Assembly: GCA_014379345.1 (NCBI GenBank)
Contig: JACMLY010000152.1
Location: 1-64,000 of the forward strand
Source of the DNA: Chitinophagaceae bacterium
Lineage (GTDB): Bacteria; Bacteroidota; Bacteroidia; Chitinophagales; Chitinophagaceae
Direction of reading: 5' to 3'
DNA: 64,000 bases
Position numbers and translations under genes: made by a program. Position 1 is the stretch's first letter, and every line of letters begins with the position of its first letter. Of the stretch, positions 54,057 through 62,310 are shown one piece after another. The notes under the pieces are model-generated. The model worked only from the letters and a program-made list of their open reading frames with translations. It had not been told where the DNA came from and made no database searches.

Positions 54057-54479
54057 ATGGAACAACAAGCGAAAATCAAAACTTTCAAGATCTTTTTACA
54101 GACGTGGGCAGTGCTGTGTATTATCGTTATGAGTATCAACTCTTCGGCCTTTATATTCAAATTCCTCCAGTTTAATCCCGGCGGACCCTTTCACTGGTTA
54201 ATTTGGGATGACGTGTATGGACATGTGGGACCTATGATATTTGTGATCTACATTGTTTGGGCAGGCTACCTTTTTAAAGCAGCAAAGGACCCAATAAAAT
54301 CCAAGACATTCCTGGATTTTACTTTCTGGGCCAATATAGCCCACGTTGGCGTAATGGTACCCATGGCATTAAATGATTCAATGTATCACTCAAAATTTTT
54401 GACAGATATTCCTTTCATACTATTTCTATCAATCGGTATCTATATGTGGCAACCAACATTCAGTATAAATAAGGCTTAA
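54057..54479 (+). CDS. Membrane protein (DUF6632-like)
   Basis: A 140-residue protein with four predicted membrane helices, starting MEQQAKIKTFKIFLQTWAVL. It has NPGGPFHWLIWDDVYGHVGP, IYIVWAGYLFKAAKDPIKSK and MALNDSMYHSKFLTDIPFIL. The His and Asp residues in the membrane-facing stretches are notable. Its family in other bacteria is of unknown function and often sits beside HxlR regulators. Here it is divergent from one, with a two-copy operator-like repeat between. Confidence 0.75.
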   Translation: MEQQAKIKTFKIFLQTWAVLCIIVMSINSSAFIFKFLQFNPGGPFHWLIWDDVYGHVGPMIFVIYIVWAGYLFKAAKDPIKSKTFLDFTFWANIAHVGVMVPMALNDSMYHSKFLTDIPFILFLSIGIYMWQPTFSINKA

Positions 54480-54493
54480 ACCGCAATTCGACT

Positions 54494-55186
54494 ATGAAGA
54501 CTAAAACATTCACAGGATTAAGTATTGCCGCATTGTGTTTACTATGTATGGTGCTTATTTACCAGAAGCAGGAAGCAAGGCTTTCTAAAAAAAAGCTTGT
54601 TAGGTGTTTTCCAACGGGCGAAATGTTTCCACTCAAAAATTCCTATGCGCGAATAGTGTATGATTCCGTATATCAAACTATTGCTGACTTTAAATTGACC
54701 GATCAAAATGGAAGCGCCGTAACCAGTCGGTTGTTAAAAGACAAGATGTATGTTGCTAATTTTTTCTTTACAAGATGTGGCTCTATTTGCCCCATAATGA
54801 CAAAAAATATTTCGCGACTACAGGATGAATTTAAAAGCGAAACCGGCATCCTGTTTCTTTCACATACCGTTGATCCCGAACATGACTCAGTACCCGTTAT
54901 GTTTCAGTATGCTCAAAAACATCATATCGACAGTAAAAAATGGCACCTGCTAACGGGCTCACGAAAAGAATTGTACGAATTAAGCAAAAGCAGTTACTGC
55001 CTGGGTGTAGAAACCGATAGCCCTGATAACTTTCAACATAGTGAAAAGCTAGTGTTGATTGATAATCACCGGATCATTCGAGGGTACTATGATGGAACAA
55101 GTCCTGCTGAGGTAGACAAATTACTTCAAGATATAAAGATTCTATTATTGGAAACAAAGAGAGAAAAATCATCACTAAATAACTAA
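54494..55186 (+). CDS. SCO1/SenC-family thioredoxin-like protein
   Basis: A 230-residue protein with an N-terminal membrane anchor (FTGLSIAALCLLCMVLIYQ). The SCO fold has FFFTRCGSICPIMTKNIS with the copper-binding CxxxC pair, LFLSHTVDPEHDSVPVMFQY and FQHSEKLVLIDNHRIIRGYY with the conserved His. SCO proteins deliver copper to cytochrome oxidase or act as thiol reductases. It lies 14 bases after the membrane protein gene, so the two are co-transcribed. No oxidase genes are near. Confidence 0.88.
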   Translation: MKTKTFTGLSIAALCLLCMVLIYQKQEARLSKKKLVRCFPTGEMFPLKNSYARIVYDSVYQTIADFKLTDQNGSAVTSRLLKDKMYVANFFFTRCGSICPIMTKNISRLQDEFKSETGILFLSHTVDPEHDSVPVMFQYAQKHHIDSKKWHLLTGSRKELYELSKSSYCLGVETDSPDNFQHSEKLVLIDNHRIIRGYYDGTSPAEVDKLLQDIKILLLETKREKSSLNN

Positions 55187-55196
55187 AAAAATAAAA

Positions 55197-55511
55197 ATGA
55201 CAAGGGTATTAGTGCGCTACAAAGTTCATGCAGACAAAGTTGCATTGAATGAAACACTTGCTAAAGCTGTTTATAAACAGTTGCATGAGGAAAACCTGGA
55301 AGGCTTTCGGTACATCACTTTTAAAATGGAGGATGGAGTAAGTTTTCTACATATTTCATTTTCAGCCAACGAACAAGCCAATAAAGCATTTATCAATTTA
55401 CCTGCATTTAAAAATTTTCAGGCAAATATTAAAGACCGTTGCAAAGAACTCCCGGTAGTTACACCAATAACAGTAATTGATGATTACAATTTTTTCGCTC
55501 ACCTGAAATAA
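55197..55511 (+). CDS. Dimeric alpha-beta barrel protein
   Basis: A 104-residue protein starting MTRVLVRYKVHADKVALNET. The pattern of strand, helix, strand, strand, helix (FRYITFKMEDGVSFLHISFS, FKNFQANIKDRCKELPVV) fits the antibiotic-biosynthesis-monooxygenase-like ferredoxin fold. No cofactor is expected. It is ten bases after the SCO gene and clearly in the same operon. The function is unknown. Confidence 0.75.
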   Translation: MTRVLVRYKVHADKVALNETLAKAVYKQLHEENLEGFRYITFKMEDGVSFLHISFSANEQANKAFINLPAFKNFQANIKDRCKELPVVTPITVIDDYNFFAHLK

Positions 55512-55531
55512 ATAACAAAAAAATAAAAATC

Positions 55532-56326
55532 ATGCTTTTAGAAAACAAAAAAGTAGTAATTTATGGCGGAGGTGGAGCAATAGCCAAGGCCATGGCAAAG
55601 GCATTTGCAAAAGAAGGTGCAAGAGTATTTCTCACAGGTCGAAGCAGCTCAAAACTAAATGCAGTCGCTGATGAAATCCTGATGGAAGGCGGTACAGTTG
55701 AAGTTGCGCTCGTTGACGCTCTTGATGAAAATGCTGTGAACAAACATCTTGACAGCGTTATTAACGAATTTGGAAGCCTTGACATTTCATTCAACACAAC
55801 TGGAATTCCACAAACAGGTGTTCAGGGAACTCCCTTAATTGAACTTACATCCGAAAGTTTCATGAATCCCATTTCGAACTATTTAAAATCAAATTTCATC
55901 ACGGCAACAATTGCAGCAAGAAAAATGTCTGCAAAAAAATCAGGTGTTATTCTAACAATAACTGCAGTTCCTTCTAAATTACCCGCACCACTTGTTGGAG
56001 GCATGGCACCTTCATGGGCAGGTATTGAAGCGTTCACCAGAACGCTGGCCGGCGAAATGGGCCCACACAGTATCCGTGTAGTATGCCTTCGTGTAGATGG
56101 TATACCCGAAACCGAAACTGTTACAACGGTATTCGGCTTACATGCTAAAGGCTCAGGAATGCCGTCGCACAAAGAGTTTCAGGGCTTAATGGAAAGTTTT
56201 ACTTTGCTGAAACGGCTTCCAAAATTAGCAGAAGTGGCAAATACCGCTGTGTTCATCGCTTCTGATAATGCAAGTGCCATTACAGGTACGACAATAAACA
56301 TCACCTGCGGCTCCGTCGTAGATTAA
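55532..56326 (+). CDS. SDR-family protein lacking the catalytic Tyr-Lys
   Basis: A 264-residue short-chain dehydrogenase fold starting MLLENKKVVIYGGGGAIAKA. The cofactor loop is GGGGAIAKAMAKAF with Arg in FLTGRSSSKL (NADP-like); SFNTTGIPQTGVQG takes the place of the NNAG stretch. At the active site it reads APLVGGMAPSWAGIEAFTRT: no YxxxK can be seen. ASAITGTTINITCGSVVD is the usual C-terminal end. It may act without classical SDR catalysis or bind nucleotide only. It is the last gene of the SCO operon. Confidence 0.85.
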   Translation: MLLENKKVVIYGGGGAIAKAMAKAFAKEGARVFLTGRSSSKLNAVADEILMEGGTVEVALVDALDENAVNKHLDSVINEFGSLDISFNTTGIPQTGVQGTPLIELTSESFMNPISNYLKSNFITATIAARKMSAKKSGVILTITAVPSKLPAPLVGGMAPSWAGIEAFTRTLAGEMGPHSIRVVCLRVDGIPETETVTTVFGLHAKGSGMPSHKEFQGLMESFTLLKRLPKLAEVANTAVFIASDNASAITGTTINITCGSVVD

Positions 56327-56801
56327 ATTACTCCAAACGTCTCAACACGATGGAAACACAACACCAGATTTTTAAATCTTTACCACTTGCCTTAGCCGCG
56401 TCACCTCAAGTATTAGCAGCCATTGTAAAAAGACATCATCCAAATAAATAGCAGACAGGCAGGCAAAAACAAAAAAAGGAAAATGTGGCGACAAGCAAGG
56501 GCGGCTGGGCGTTTAGGCTTAAAAAAACCCCCATGAAAAATTTTATCTTAGTATTCATTCAAATAATGGGACATAAAATACTCAATGACAATTTTACTAT
56601 TTACCATTTTTAACATCGGGCAAGCTCAAATAATGGACGAGAAAAACCACTGCCCTTAAAAGGGGTTTTGTGAAATTGGGCAGAAGCGCTAAATTAGAAC
56701 ATTAGTACTTCTAATCAACATTTGTAGTTTATTGAACATTGGTGCCTTAAAAGCACCGGCTTCATAAAGCCCCAAAATGTTAGCGCCTATTAAATTGAAA
56801 C
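56327..56801. other. 475-bp spacer after the SDR gene
   Basis: Contains a 33-codon frame at 56350-56451 of uncertain reality, a stretch with no recognisable content, and repeat copy 9 at its right end. Confidence 0.5.
56648..56787 (+). repeat. attC-like cassette-junction repeat, copy 9
   Basis: Left arm AAAAGGGGTTTTGTGAAATT, right arm GCTTCATAAAGCCCCAAAATG, then TTAGCGCC; the arms are imperfect complements. About 140 bases. The tip GTTAGCGC is a clear junction-type end. Confidence 0.55.
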
Positions 56802-57251
56802 ATGCATAATATAAAAGAAAGACCATATCGTTTACTGTTGTTTGCGGCAATTGCTCTATCGTTAGCGTTTGTTTTTCTTCCAATTGCTCGCAAAGATTTT
56901 CAGGACAAAACTATGTTTGGTGTTCCACTAGCTATTTTTGTCTGGATAATTCCTTTGCTTCTTATATTCTTTTGGTTGCTTTATTTACTGACAAAGAGAT
57001 TTCTTTATTCTAAGACTAATACCTGGACCCATGTTCTTGCTACTGTTTCCACTACAATTCTCATGGTGATCATTCTTTACATTGTCATTAATCCATTGCG
57101 GCCTACATCACATAGTTATTATGACACTTCGCTAACGGACAAACAGGAATTAATTGGTAATGCCATGCGAATCCTGTTTATAATATTTGTCTGTGGCCAA
57201 TTCACTTATCTTGCCAATATTTTATTAGGACTTTTTACAAAAAACAAATAA
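56802..57251 (+). CDS. Membrane protein, four predicted helices
   Basis: A 149-residue protein starting MHNIKERPYRLLLFAAIALS. Membrane helices are likely at about 11-29, 42-65, 80-100 and 124-145, with a charged loop SYYDTSLTDKQELIGNA before the last. It is flanked on both sides by junction repeats 9 and 10 and is therefore a textbook single-gene cassette. No family recognised. Confidence 0.75.
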   Translation: MHNIKERPYRLLLFAAIALSLAFVFLPIARKDFQDKTMFGVPLAIFVWIIPLLLIFFWLLYLLTKRFLYSKTNTWTHVLATVSTTILMVIILYIVINPLRPTSHSYYDTSLTDKQELIGNAMRILFIIFVCGQFTYLANILLGLFTKNK

Positions 57252-57256
57252 AGAGC

Positions 57257-57357
57257 TGCTAACAGGTATTTGCTACATGGCGGTTTGACATTAAATCCTA
57301 AGATCCTCCTGACGGATTTTATTTCCACCACATCGCAAATACCTAATCCGTTAACAG
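57257..57357 (+). repeat. attC-like cassette-junction repeat, copy 10 (compact)
   Basis: Starts TGCTAACA and ends CGTTAACAG. The left stem GGTATTTGCTACATGGCGG (57265-57283) is matched by CCACCACATCGCAAATACC (57325-57343) at 15 of 19 pairs, with five extra bases on the right side. At about 101 bases it has the size and shape of known integron attC sites. Confidence 0.7.
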
Positions 57358-57388
57358 TAAATGTATCACTCACAAACCAACATCAACG

Positions 57389-57769
57389 TTGAAATTGAAT
57401 AGGCTACTTTGGATTGACTTTTTGCTGGGATTTATAACCGGAATAATTGGCATTTCATTTTCTAATTTTTTAGAGAAATTATTAAGAATCCCAGATGAGG
57501 TAATCATAACAATTTCAGTAGTGACGTTGTTGTATTCCTTACTGGCATTATTCCTGGCACAACGAAATTCCTCATTTGTAATACTTACAAAAATCCTGAT
57601 TATGGCTAATTGGCTGTGGTCATTTGCAAGTGTTATCTTACTATACCTGTATTTTTCAGACGCATCAGTCTTTGGTAGGTTGTTTTTGATATTACAGGTA
57701 ATCGTTGTAGCCGGACTAGCTTATTTTGAAGGCAAGGCTTTAAAACGGTCAGAGAACAACTACCGCTAA
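57389..57769 (+). CDS. Membrane protein, four predicted helices, TTG start
   Basis: A 126-residue protein, probably starting at a TTG (MKLNRLLWIDFLLGFITGII). Membrane helices are likely at about 7-26, 38-56, 64-85 and 93-113. The end is EGKALKRSENNYR, and the stop codon lies in the junction box CGCTAA of copy 11. No family is recognised. Like the previous gene, it lies between two junction repeats. Confidence 0.75.
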   Translation: MKLNRLLWIDFLLGFITGIIGISFSNFLEKLLRIPDEVIITISVVTLLYSLLALFLAQRNSSFVILTKILIMANWLWSFASVILLYLYFSDASVFGRLFLILQVIVVAGLAYFEGKALKRSENNYR

Positions 57770-57910
57770 AATTGCATTTATGCAATTGAGGGCAACATTC
57801 TCGTATTCTTCAGGGCCTGCAATTCTGTTCAGCAGAAAAATTGGCATGGGAGTCTTTTTGTCGCCTTTTCGCTTTCACAGAATTGCACTCCAAAAAATAG
57901 CGTTTCCAAA
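57763..57910 (+). repeat. attC-like cassette-junction repeat, copy 11
   Basis: Left arm CGCTAAAATTGCATTTATGC, the same as copies 4 and 8; its first six bases include the stop codon of the preceding gene. The right end is near AAAATAGCGTTTCC and is diverged. Confidence 0.55.
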
Positions 57911-57964
57911 AACAGGGAAATCCAAAGTGAAACAACTTTAAATAATCAGATAAAAAGCAGAAAT

Positions 57965-58336
57965 ATGAAATTAGGAGCATTCTCAATTAGTCTTAATGTA
58001 AAAGACATCAAGACGTCAAAACTCTTTTATGAAAACCTTGGATTCAACGTCTTAGCGGGAAACATTGCGATGAATTATCTTATAATGAAAAATGAGAATT
58101 CATTAATTGGATTGTTCCAGGGGATGTTTGACAACAACATTTTAACCTTTAACCCAGGTTGGGATGAGAACGGAAAGGAAGTCGAATCTTTTGATGACGT
58201 AAGAGAAATTCAGCGACTTCTAAAAGACAAAGGTATCAAACTGGAAAGTGAAATAGCGACGAACACATCTGGACCAGCAAGCATTGTGTTTAAGGACCCT
58301 GACGGAAATGTTGTCTATATTGACCAGCACCGCTAA
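57965..58336 (+). CDS. VOC-family protein
   Basis: A 123-residue VOC protein starting MKLGAFSISLNVKDIKTSKL. It has FYENLGFNVLAGNIAMNYLI, LIGLFQGMFDNNILTFNPGW and the final strand SIVFKDPDGNVVYIDQHR. The family's metal-binding His is replaced by Ser or Asn in the first motif, so the protein may be non-catalytic. The stop codon is inside the junction box CGCTAA. One of four VOC genes in the array. Confidence 0.9.
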   Translation: MKLGAFSISLNVKDIKTSKLFYENLGFNVLAGNIAMNYLIMKNENSLIGLFQGMFDNNILTFNPGWDENGKEVESFDDVREIQRLLKDKGIKLESEIATNTSGPASIVFKDPDGNVVYIDQHR

Positions 58337-58670
58337 ACAAAATTTAATTAAAACGGTGCCTCACATGTGGTTTTGTACCCCAATCGTTACCGGGAGGGGT
58401 TGACGGTATTTAAAGATAAAACCCTGCTAACAGGCGGCCTGCCAATGTGTGGGAAGACGTAACCTGTGTTTCAACTTTTTTAATTCTATTGAACGGCATG
58501 TCCCGCTTGACATCAATAATTGAGTTGTACAATACGCCAGCAACATTTTATCTTTACCATCAATCGGATACCAGGGCTAAGAAAAAGTAAGAGCCGTTGA
58601 CTTAACAAATTATATTAAACCGGTTAGACAGCTGGACAGCCTCACCATACGTGAGGTTTCAAAAAACCAT
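58331..58670 (+). repeat. Composite junction-repeat region, copies 12a and 12b
   Basis: CGCTAAACAAAATTT opens at 58331. A second start, CTGCTAACAGGCGGCCTGCC, is at 58424. The end carries CAGCCTCACCATACGTGAGG, partly complementary to GGTGCCTCACATGTGG near the left. The interior has TTTTATCTTTACCATC. It seems to be two junction repeats, one nested in the other. Confidence 0.45.
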
Positions 58671-58687
58671 CTAATAAAAATATCTGT

Positions 58688-59095
58688 ATGGGTAAATTAG
58701 TAGAAATTAAAACCAAGCCAACTTCGTCTAGTGTAACTAGTTTCATTGATAGTATATCAGATGAGCAAAAGCGCAAAGACAGTCACGTTATACTTAAATT
58801 GATGGAAAAAGCTATAAAGGAAAAGCCGAAAATGTGGGGCAGTTCTATGATAGGTTTTGGGGATGTAAGATATAAGAGCCCGGCTACCGGTAGAGAAGTA
58901 GATTGGTTCAAAATTGGTTTCTCCCCACGTAAGGCTAATTTATCATTACATCTGGGTATTGATATAAAGCAACATGCTGATGACTTGAGTAAATTAGGCA
59001 AACACAAGACCGGCGTCGGTTGCCTTTATATTAATAAACTTGAAGACGTTGACATAAAAGTTTTGGAAAAAATGATTGCTACAGCAGCAAAATAA
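58688..59095 (+). CDS. DUF1801 domain protein, second copy
   Basis: A 135-residue protein starting MGKLVEIKTKPTSSSVTSFI, paralogous to the one at 45523-45954. Shared blocks are EQKRKDSHVILKLMEKAIKE, KMWGSSMIGFGDVRYKS and LGKHKTGVGCLYINKLEDVD. Two copies of the same family in one array point to repeated gain rather than local duplication, since the repeats around them differ. The function is unknown. Confidence 0.88.
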   Translation: MGKLVEIKTKPTSSSVTSFIDSISDEQKRKDSHVILKLMEKAIKEKPKMWGSSMIGFGDVRYKSPATGREVDWFKIGFSPRKANLSLHLGIDIKQHADDLSKLGKHKTGVGCLYINKLEDVDIKVLEKMIATAAK

Positions 59096-59336
59096 AATAA
59101 TTTTGTCTATGATATGTGGCGAAAAATGTACAAGAAAGAAGAAAACCGAGATCTTAATTTTCTTACACAAGACTTCGATCACCCAGACTTGCAAGATACT
59201 ATAATCATGTACGTAAGGAAAAAAATATCCGCAAGATTATCCAGAAAAATGTAAAATAATATTTGGTATGACTTCATCCGAATTTGGGGCATATGAAAAG
59301 AGAAGAGAAGCATTTTTCAACAGATAAAAAACTTAA
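59096..59336. other. Spacer with a doubtful 46-codon frame
   Basis: A short plus-strand frame at 59114-59254 (MWRKMYKKEENRDLNFLTQD) is the only thing of note; it is too short to support. The rest shows nothing recognised. Confidence 0.3.
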
Positions 59337-59481
59337 CGCACAACATTACTTTATGCCACCAGCGCGCAATATTAACCATTCTTCAGGGCTTCTAATTCTA
59401 TTACCTTTATTTAGTCCAGCCACAGTGGGATTGCCAGGCTGAATAGCGATGTCCCAACAACATAAATGCCCTAACATTAGC
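59337..59481 (+). repeat. attC-like cassette-junction repeat, copy 13
   Basis: Left arm CGCACAACATTACTTTATGC, right arm GTCCCAACAACATAAATGCC, then CTAACATTAG. It is a shortened form of the long subfamily: TTCTAATTCTATTACCTTTATTTAG replaces the whole interior. About 145 bases. The stretch from 59482 to 59615 holds nothing recognised. Confidence 0.6.
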
Positions 59482-59615
59482 AGTAGTGGCAGCTGGCTCC
59501 TTCTATAAACCTTGCAGCCAACCAAATTAACCTTCTTTTGGCTACAACAGCAGTAGATCTGGCTACTTCTATTTATTTGTTCCTATTGAACTTTACAGCA
59601 TAAAAAAATAGAAAA

Positions 59616-60509
59616 ATGAAAATTAAAATAACAGGTTCACTAGGACACATCAGCAAACCGCTGACAACTACGTTAGTGCAAAAAGGACATGCCGTTACGG
59701 TTATCAGTAGCAATCCCGAAAAACAAAAGGACATTGAAGCATTAGGCGCCACCGCGGCCATTGGCTTACTCGAAGATGTTGATTTTTTGGTAGCCAGTTT
59801 TACAGGTGCAGATGCCGTTTATTGTATGATACCGCCAAACAATTACTTCGACCATAACCTTGATCTATTGGAGTATTATAGAAGAATTGGTAAGAACTAC
59901 GCACAAGCCATTAAGCAGTCGCTTGTAAAGCGTGTGGTCAACCTAAGTACCATTGGTGCTCATTTAGAGAAAGGCTCAGGGATTTTACTTGGCGCTCACG
60001 ATGTACAGAATATTTTAAACGAACTACCAACGGATATAGGGATTACTCATATGCGACCCACTTCCTTCTATTACAATTTGTATGGCTACGTAGATATGAT
60101 AAAGGCAGAGGGATTTATTGCGGCAAACTATGGTGCAAATGAGAAGATACCATGGGTTTCTCCCATAGATATTGCTGCTGCAATTGCTGAAGAAATTGTC
60201 ACACCACTTGTTGGCAGAAAAGTGCGATATGTAGCAAGTGAAGAACTTACAGGTAACGAAACGGCAAGCATTTTAGGCGCGGCTATCGGAAAGCCTGATT
60301 TGAAATGGCTACTTATTACCAACGAACAAACGCTGAGTGGATTAGAAGCGGTTGGGATGAATAAACAAATTGCTGCCGGTTTAGTTGAAATGTATGCCAG
60401 CCTTTACAGCGGTTTATTATCAGAAGATTATAACCGCAACAAACCAGCAGTTATGGGCAAAGTAAAACTCGCGGATTTTGCAAAGGAATTTGCTGCCGCT
60501 TTTAAATAA
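59616..60509 (+). CDS. NmrA-like NAD(P)-binding protein
   Basis: A 297-residue protein starting MKIKITGSLGHISKPLTTTL, an atypical SDR with GxxGxxx cofactor site and Ser in VISSNPEKQKDIEALGA. It goes on with DAVYCMIPPNNYFDHNLDLL, KRVVNLSTIGAHLEKGSGIL and HMRPTSFYYNLYGYVDMIKA. NmrA-like proteins sense the NADP redox state or reduce quinones. It is followed 18 bases later by an AraC-type gene, a pair that often forms a regulated unit. Confidence 0.88.
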   Translation: MKIKITGSLGHISKPLTTTLVQKGHAVTVISSNPEKQKDIEALGATAAIGLLEDVDFLVASFTGADAVYCMIPPNNYFDHNLDLLEYYRRIGKNYAQAIKQSLVKRVVNLSTIGAHLEKGSGILLGAHDVQNILNELPTDIGITHMRPTSFYYNLYGYVDMIKAEGFIAANYGANEKIPWVSPIDIAAAIAEEIVTPLVGRKVRYVASEELTGNETASILGAAIGKPDLKWLLITNEQTLSGLEAVGMNKQIAAGLVEMYASLYSGLLSEDYNRNKPAVMGKVKLADFAKEFAAAFK

Positions 60510-60526
60510 CAATATTATATTGTGAC

Positions 60527-61444
60527 ATGGCAAACACGCAACTTCATAGATTTAAAACGATAAGTGAATTTCACCAGTTTAGAGAATTACCTAAACCAGA
60601 GCATCCATTGATCAGCGTGATAAATTTAGAATTTATAAAGCAGTTGCCTGCCAATGAAATGAGTTTCGTAAAGAATTTCTATTCCATTGCATTGAAAAGG
60701 AACTTTAATGCCAAGATGAAGTATGGTCAGCAGGATTTTGATTTTGATGAAGGCATTATGTTCTTCATGTCACCTGGTCAGGTTTTGAAAATTGATGTTG
60801 AGAAGGATACAGCATTAAAACAATCGGGATGGATGTTATTGGTTCATCCCGACTTTTTATGGAATACGCCTATGGCTAAAACTATAAAGCAATACGAATA
60901 TTTTGACTATTCGGTAAATGAAGCTTTGTTTCTTTCAGAGAAAGAAGAAACAATCATTGTTGGCATTATGCAAAGTATTCGGCAGGAGTATCATTCAAAC
61001 ATTGACAAGTTTAGTCAGGATATAATTATTGCTCAATTGGAATTATTGCTGAATTATGCTGATAGATTTTACCACCGCCAGTTTATAACAAGAAGAATAA
61101 CCAACCATAATATCCTGAATCGTTTGGAAGATATTATTACGGAATTTTTGAGTAGTGATTTATTGGCAAAAAGAGGATTACCCTCTGTCCAATACGTTGC
61201 GGAAGCCTTAAACGTATCCCCGAATTATTTAAGCGGATTACTGAAGGTATTGACAGGGCAAAGTACCCAACAACATATACACAATAAATTGATTGAAAAA
61301 GCGAAGGAAAAATTATCTACCACTGATCTATCGGTAAGTGAAATTGCATACGAATTAGGATTTGAACATCCGCAGTCTTTCAGCAAGTTATTCAAGACAA
61401 AAACCAATCTTTCGCCTTTGGAATTTAGAAAATCGTTCAATTAA
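60527..61444 (+). CDS. AraC-family transcriptional regulator
   Basis: A 305-residue regulator starting MANTQLHRFKTISEFHQFRE. The N-terminal half is a cupin-like sensor (GQQDFDFDEGIMFFMSPGQV, MLLVHPDFLWNTPMAKTI). The C-terminal part has the two helix-turn-helix motifs: VQYVAEALNVSPNYLSGLLK and LSVSEIAYELGFEHPQSFSK, ending LFKTKTNLSPLEFRKSFN. It is probably the regulator of the NmrA-like gene just upstream. The fragment in the chimeric pseudogene at 43667-43800 comes from the same kind of protein. Confidence 0.92.
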   Translation: MANTQLHRFKTISEFHQFRELPKPEHPLISVINLEFIKQLPANEMSFVKNFYSIALKRNFNAKMKYGQQDFDFDEGIMFFMSPGQVLKIDVEKDTALKQSGWMLLVHPDFLWNTPMAKTIKQYEYFDYSVNEALFLSEKEETIIVGIMQSIRQEYHSNIDKFSQDIIIAQLELLLNYADRFYHRQFITRRITNHNILNRLEDIITEFLSSDLLAKRGLPSVQYVAEALNVSPNYLSGLLKVLTGQSTQQHIHNKLIEKAKEKLSTTDLSVSEIAYELGFEHPQSFSKLFKTKTNLSPLEFRKSFN

Positions 61445-61448
61445 CAAC

Positions 61449-61645
61449 ACCGCTATCAATAGTATTGCAATTGCAAAATACGGGCCGGCATTGAAGCAAT
61501 GACCATTTTATGGCTCACTGGCATTTGTGCGGGCTTGATCAGCATGGAGGAACATTTGTCTGTTAGACAACTCAGTTACAAGCCAAAATCCTATTCTGAA
61601 ATTTGAATAACAAATGCTAATGGCACAAAACGTCTTTCACGACTG
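61449..61645 (+). repeat. attC-like cassette-junction repeat, copy 14 (diverged)
   Basis: Starts CGCTATCAATAGTATTGCAA and has TGACCATTTTATGGCTCACTGGC and GATCAGCATGG, words shared with copy 15. A right end near CACAAAACGTC is possible. The rest up to 61808 shows nothing recognised. Confidence 0.4.
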
Positions 61646-61808
61646 AATGCAGGTTGAACCAACTACAAACGAAACGCCTTCTGACCGCATCGGAACTGGC
61701 TGAGAGATTTATAACAAGGGATTGGCGTAATAGCAGGTGAAGCGCTTCGTATCTTCGATAACTATACTTTTGCTGTTTGGAAGGCGACCCCTTCACGCAA
61801 TCATAGAA

Positions 61809-62291
61809 ATGACTATGGGTACAAATTCAAACGTTCATACGAGACTTGCAACTATTAACGACCAGGATTTTATTACTTCATTACTTCCTCGACTAACGGA
61901 ATTTGGACCGCCTTCTTGGCGCGATGTGGCTGGAATGATTTCTACTGATACACAAATATTAGTTGCCAAACTTAGCAATATTCACCCTGGAACAATAATA
62001 TTGGTGGCGGAGGACGACCAAAAGATCCCATTGGGATTTATTCATTTACAGGGCGGAAATGATTATTACTATAAAGAAAAACATGCTCATATTTCAGATG
62101 TAATAGTAGTAGATAAAGCAGCGGGAAGGGGTATTGGACTTATACTGATTAGGGAAGGGGAAGCTTGGGCACGTGCTCAGGGTTTTCGCTGGCTCACATT
62201 GAGTGTGTTTGCGCAAAATGTCAGGGCAAGAGAACTTTATAGCCGCCTGGGTTATGGAGAAGATATTATGAAATATGTAAAGGAGCTGTAG
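61809..62291 (+). CDS. GNAT-family N-acetyltransferase
   Basis: A 160-residue protein starting MTMGTNSNVHTRLATINDQD; a GTG at 61737 would add 24 unlikely residues. It has ISDVIVVDKAAGRGIGLILI, the acetyl-CoA-binding loop (RGIG in place of RxxGxG), and GFRWLTLSVFAQNVRARELY, ending SRLGYGEDIMKYVKEL. GNATs acetylate small molecules or proteins; the substrate is unknown. GNATs are among the most common cassette-borne genes. Confidence 0.92.
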   Translation: MTMGTNSNVHTRLATINDQDFITSLLPRLTEFGPPSWRDVAGMISTDTQILVAKLSNIHPGTIILVAEDDQKIPLGFIHLQGGNDYYYKEKHAHISDVIVVDKAAGRGIGLILIREGEAWARAQGFRWLTLSVFAQNVRARELYSRLGYGEDIMKYVKEL

Positions 62292-62310
62292 TTCGTGCAG
62301 CAAACGGGGC

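Noticed and set aside
56350-56451. 33-codon plus-strand frame METQHQIFKSLPLALAASPQ
   Set aside because: Has a good start context after the SDR gene but is too short and has no recognisable similarity; could be a gene remnant.
56689-56883. 64-codon minus-strand frame
   Set aside because: Covers a junction repeat and the start of the membrane-protein cassette on the other strand.
59114-59254. 46-codon plus-strand frame
   Set aside because: Short, charged, no recognisable motif, and no promoter-like box nearby.
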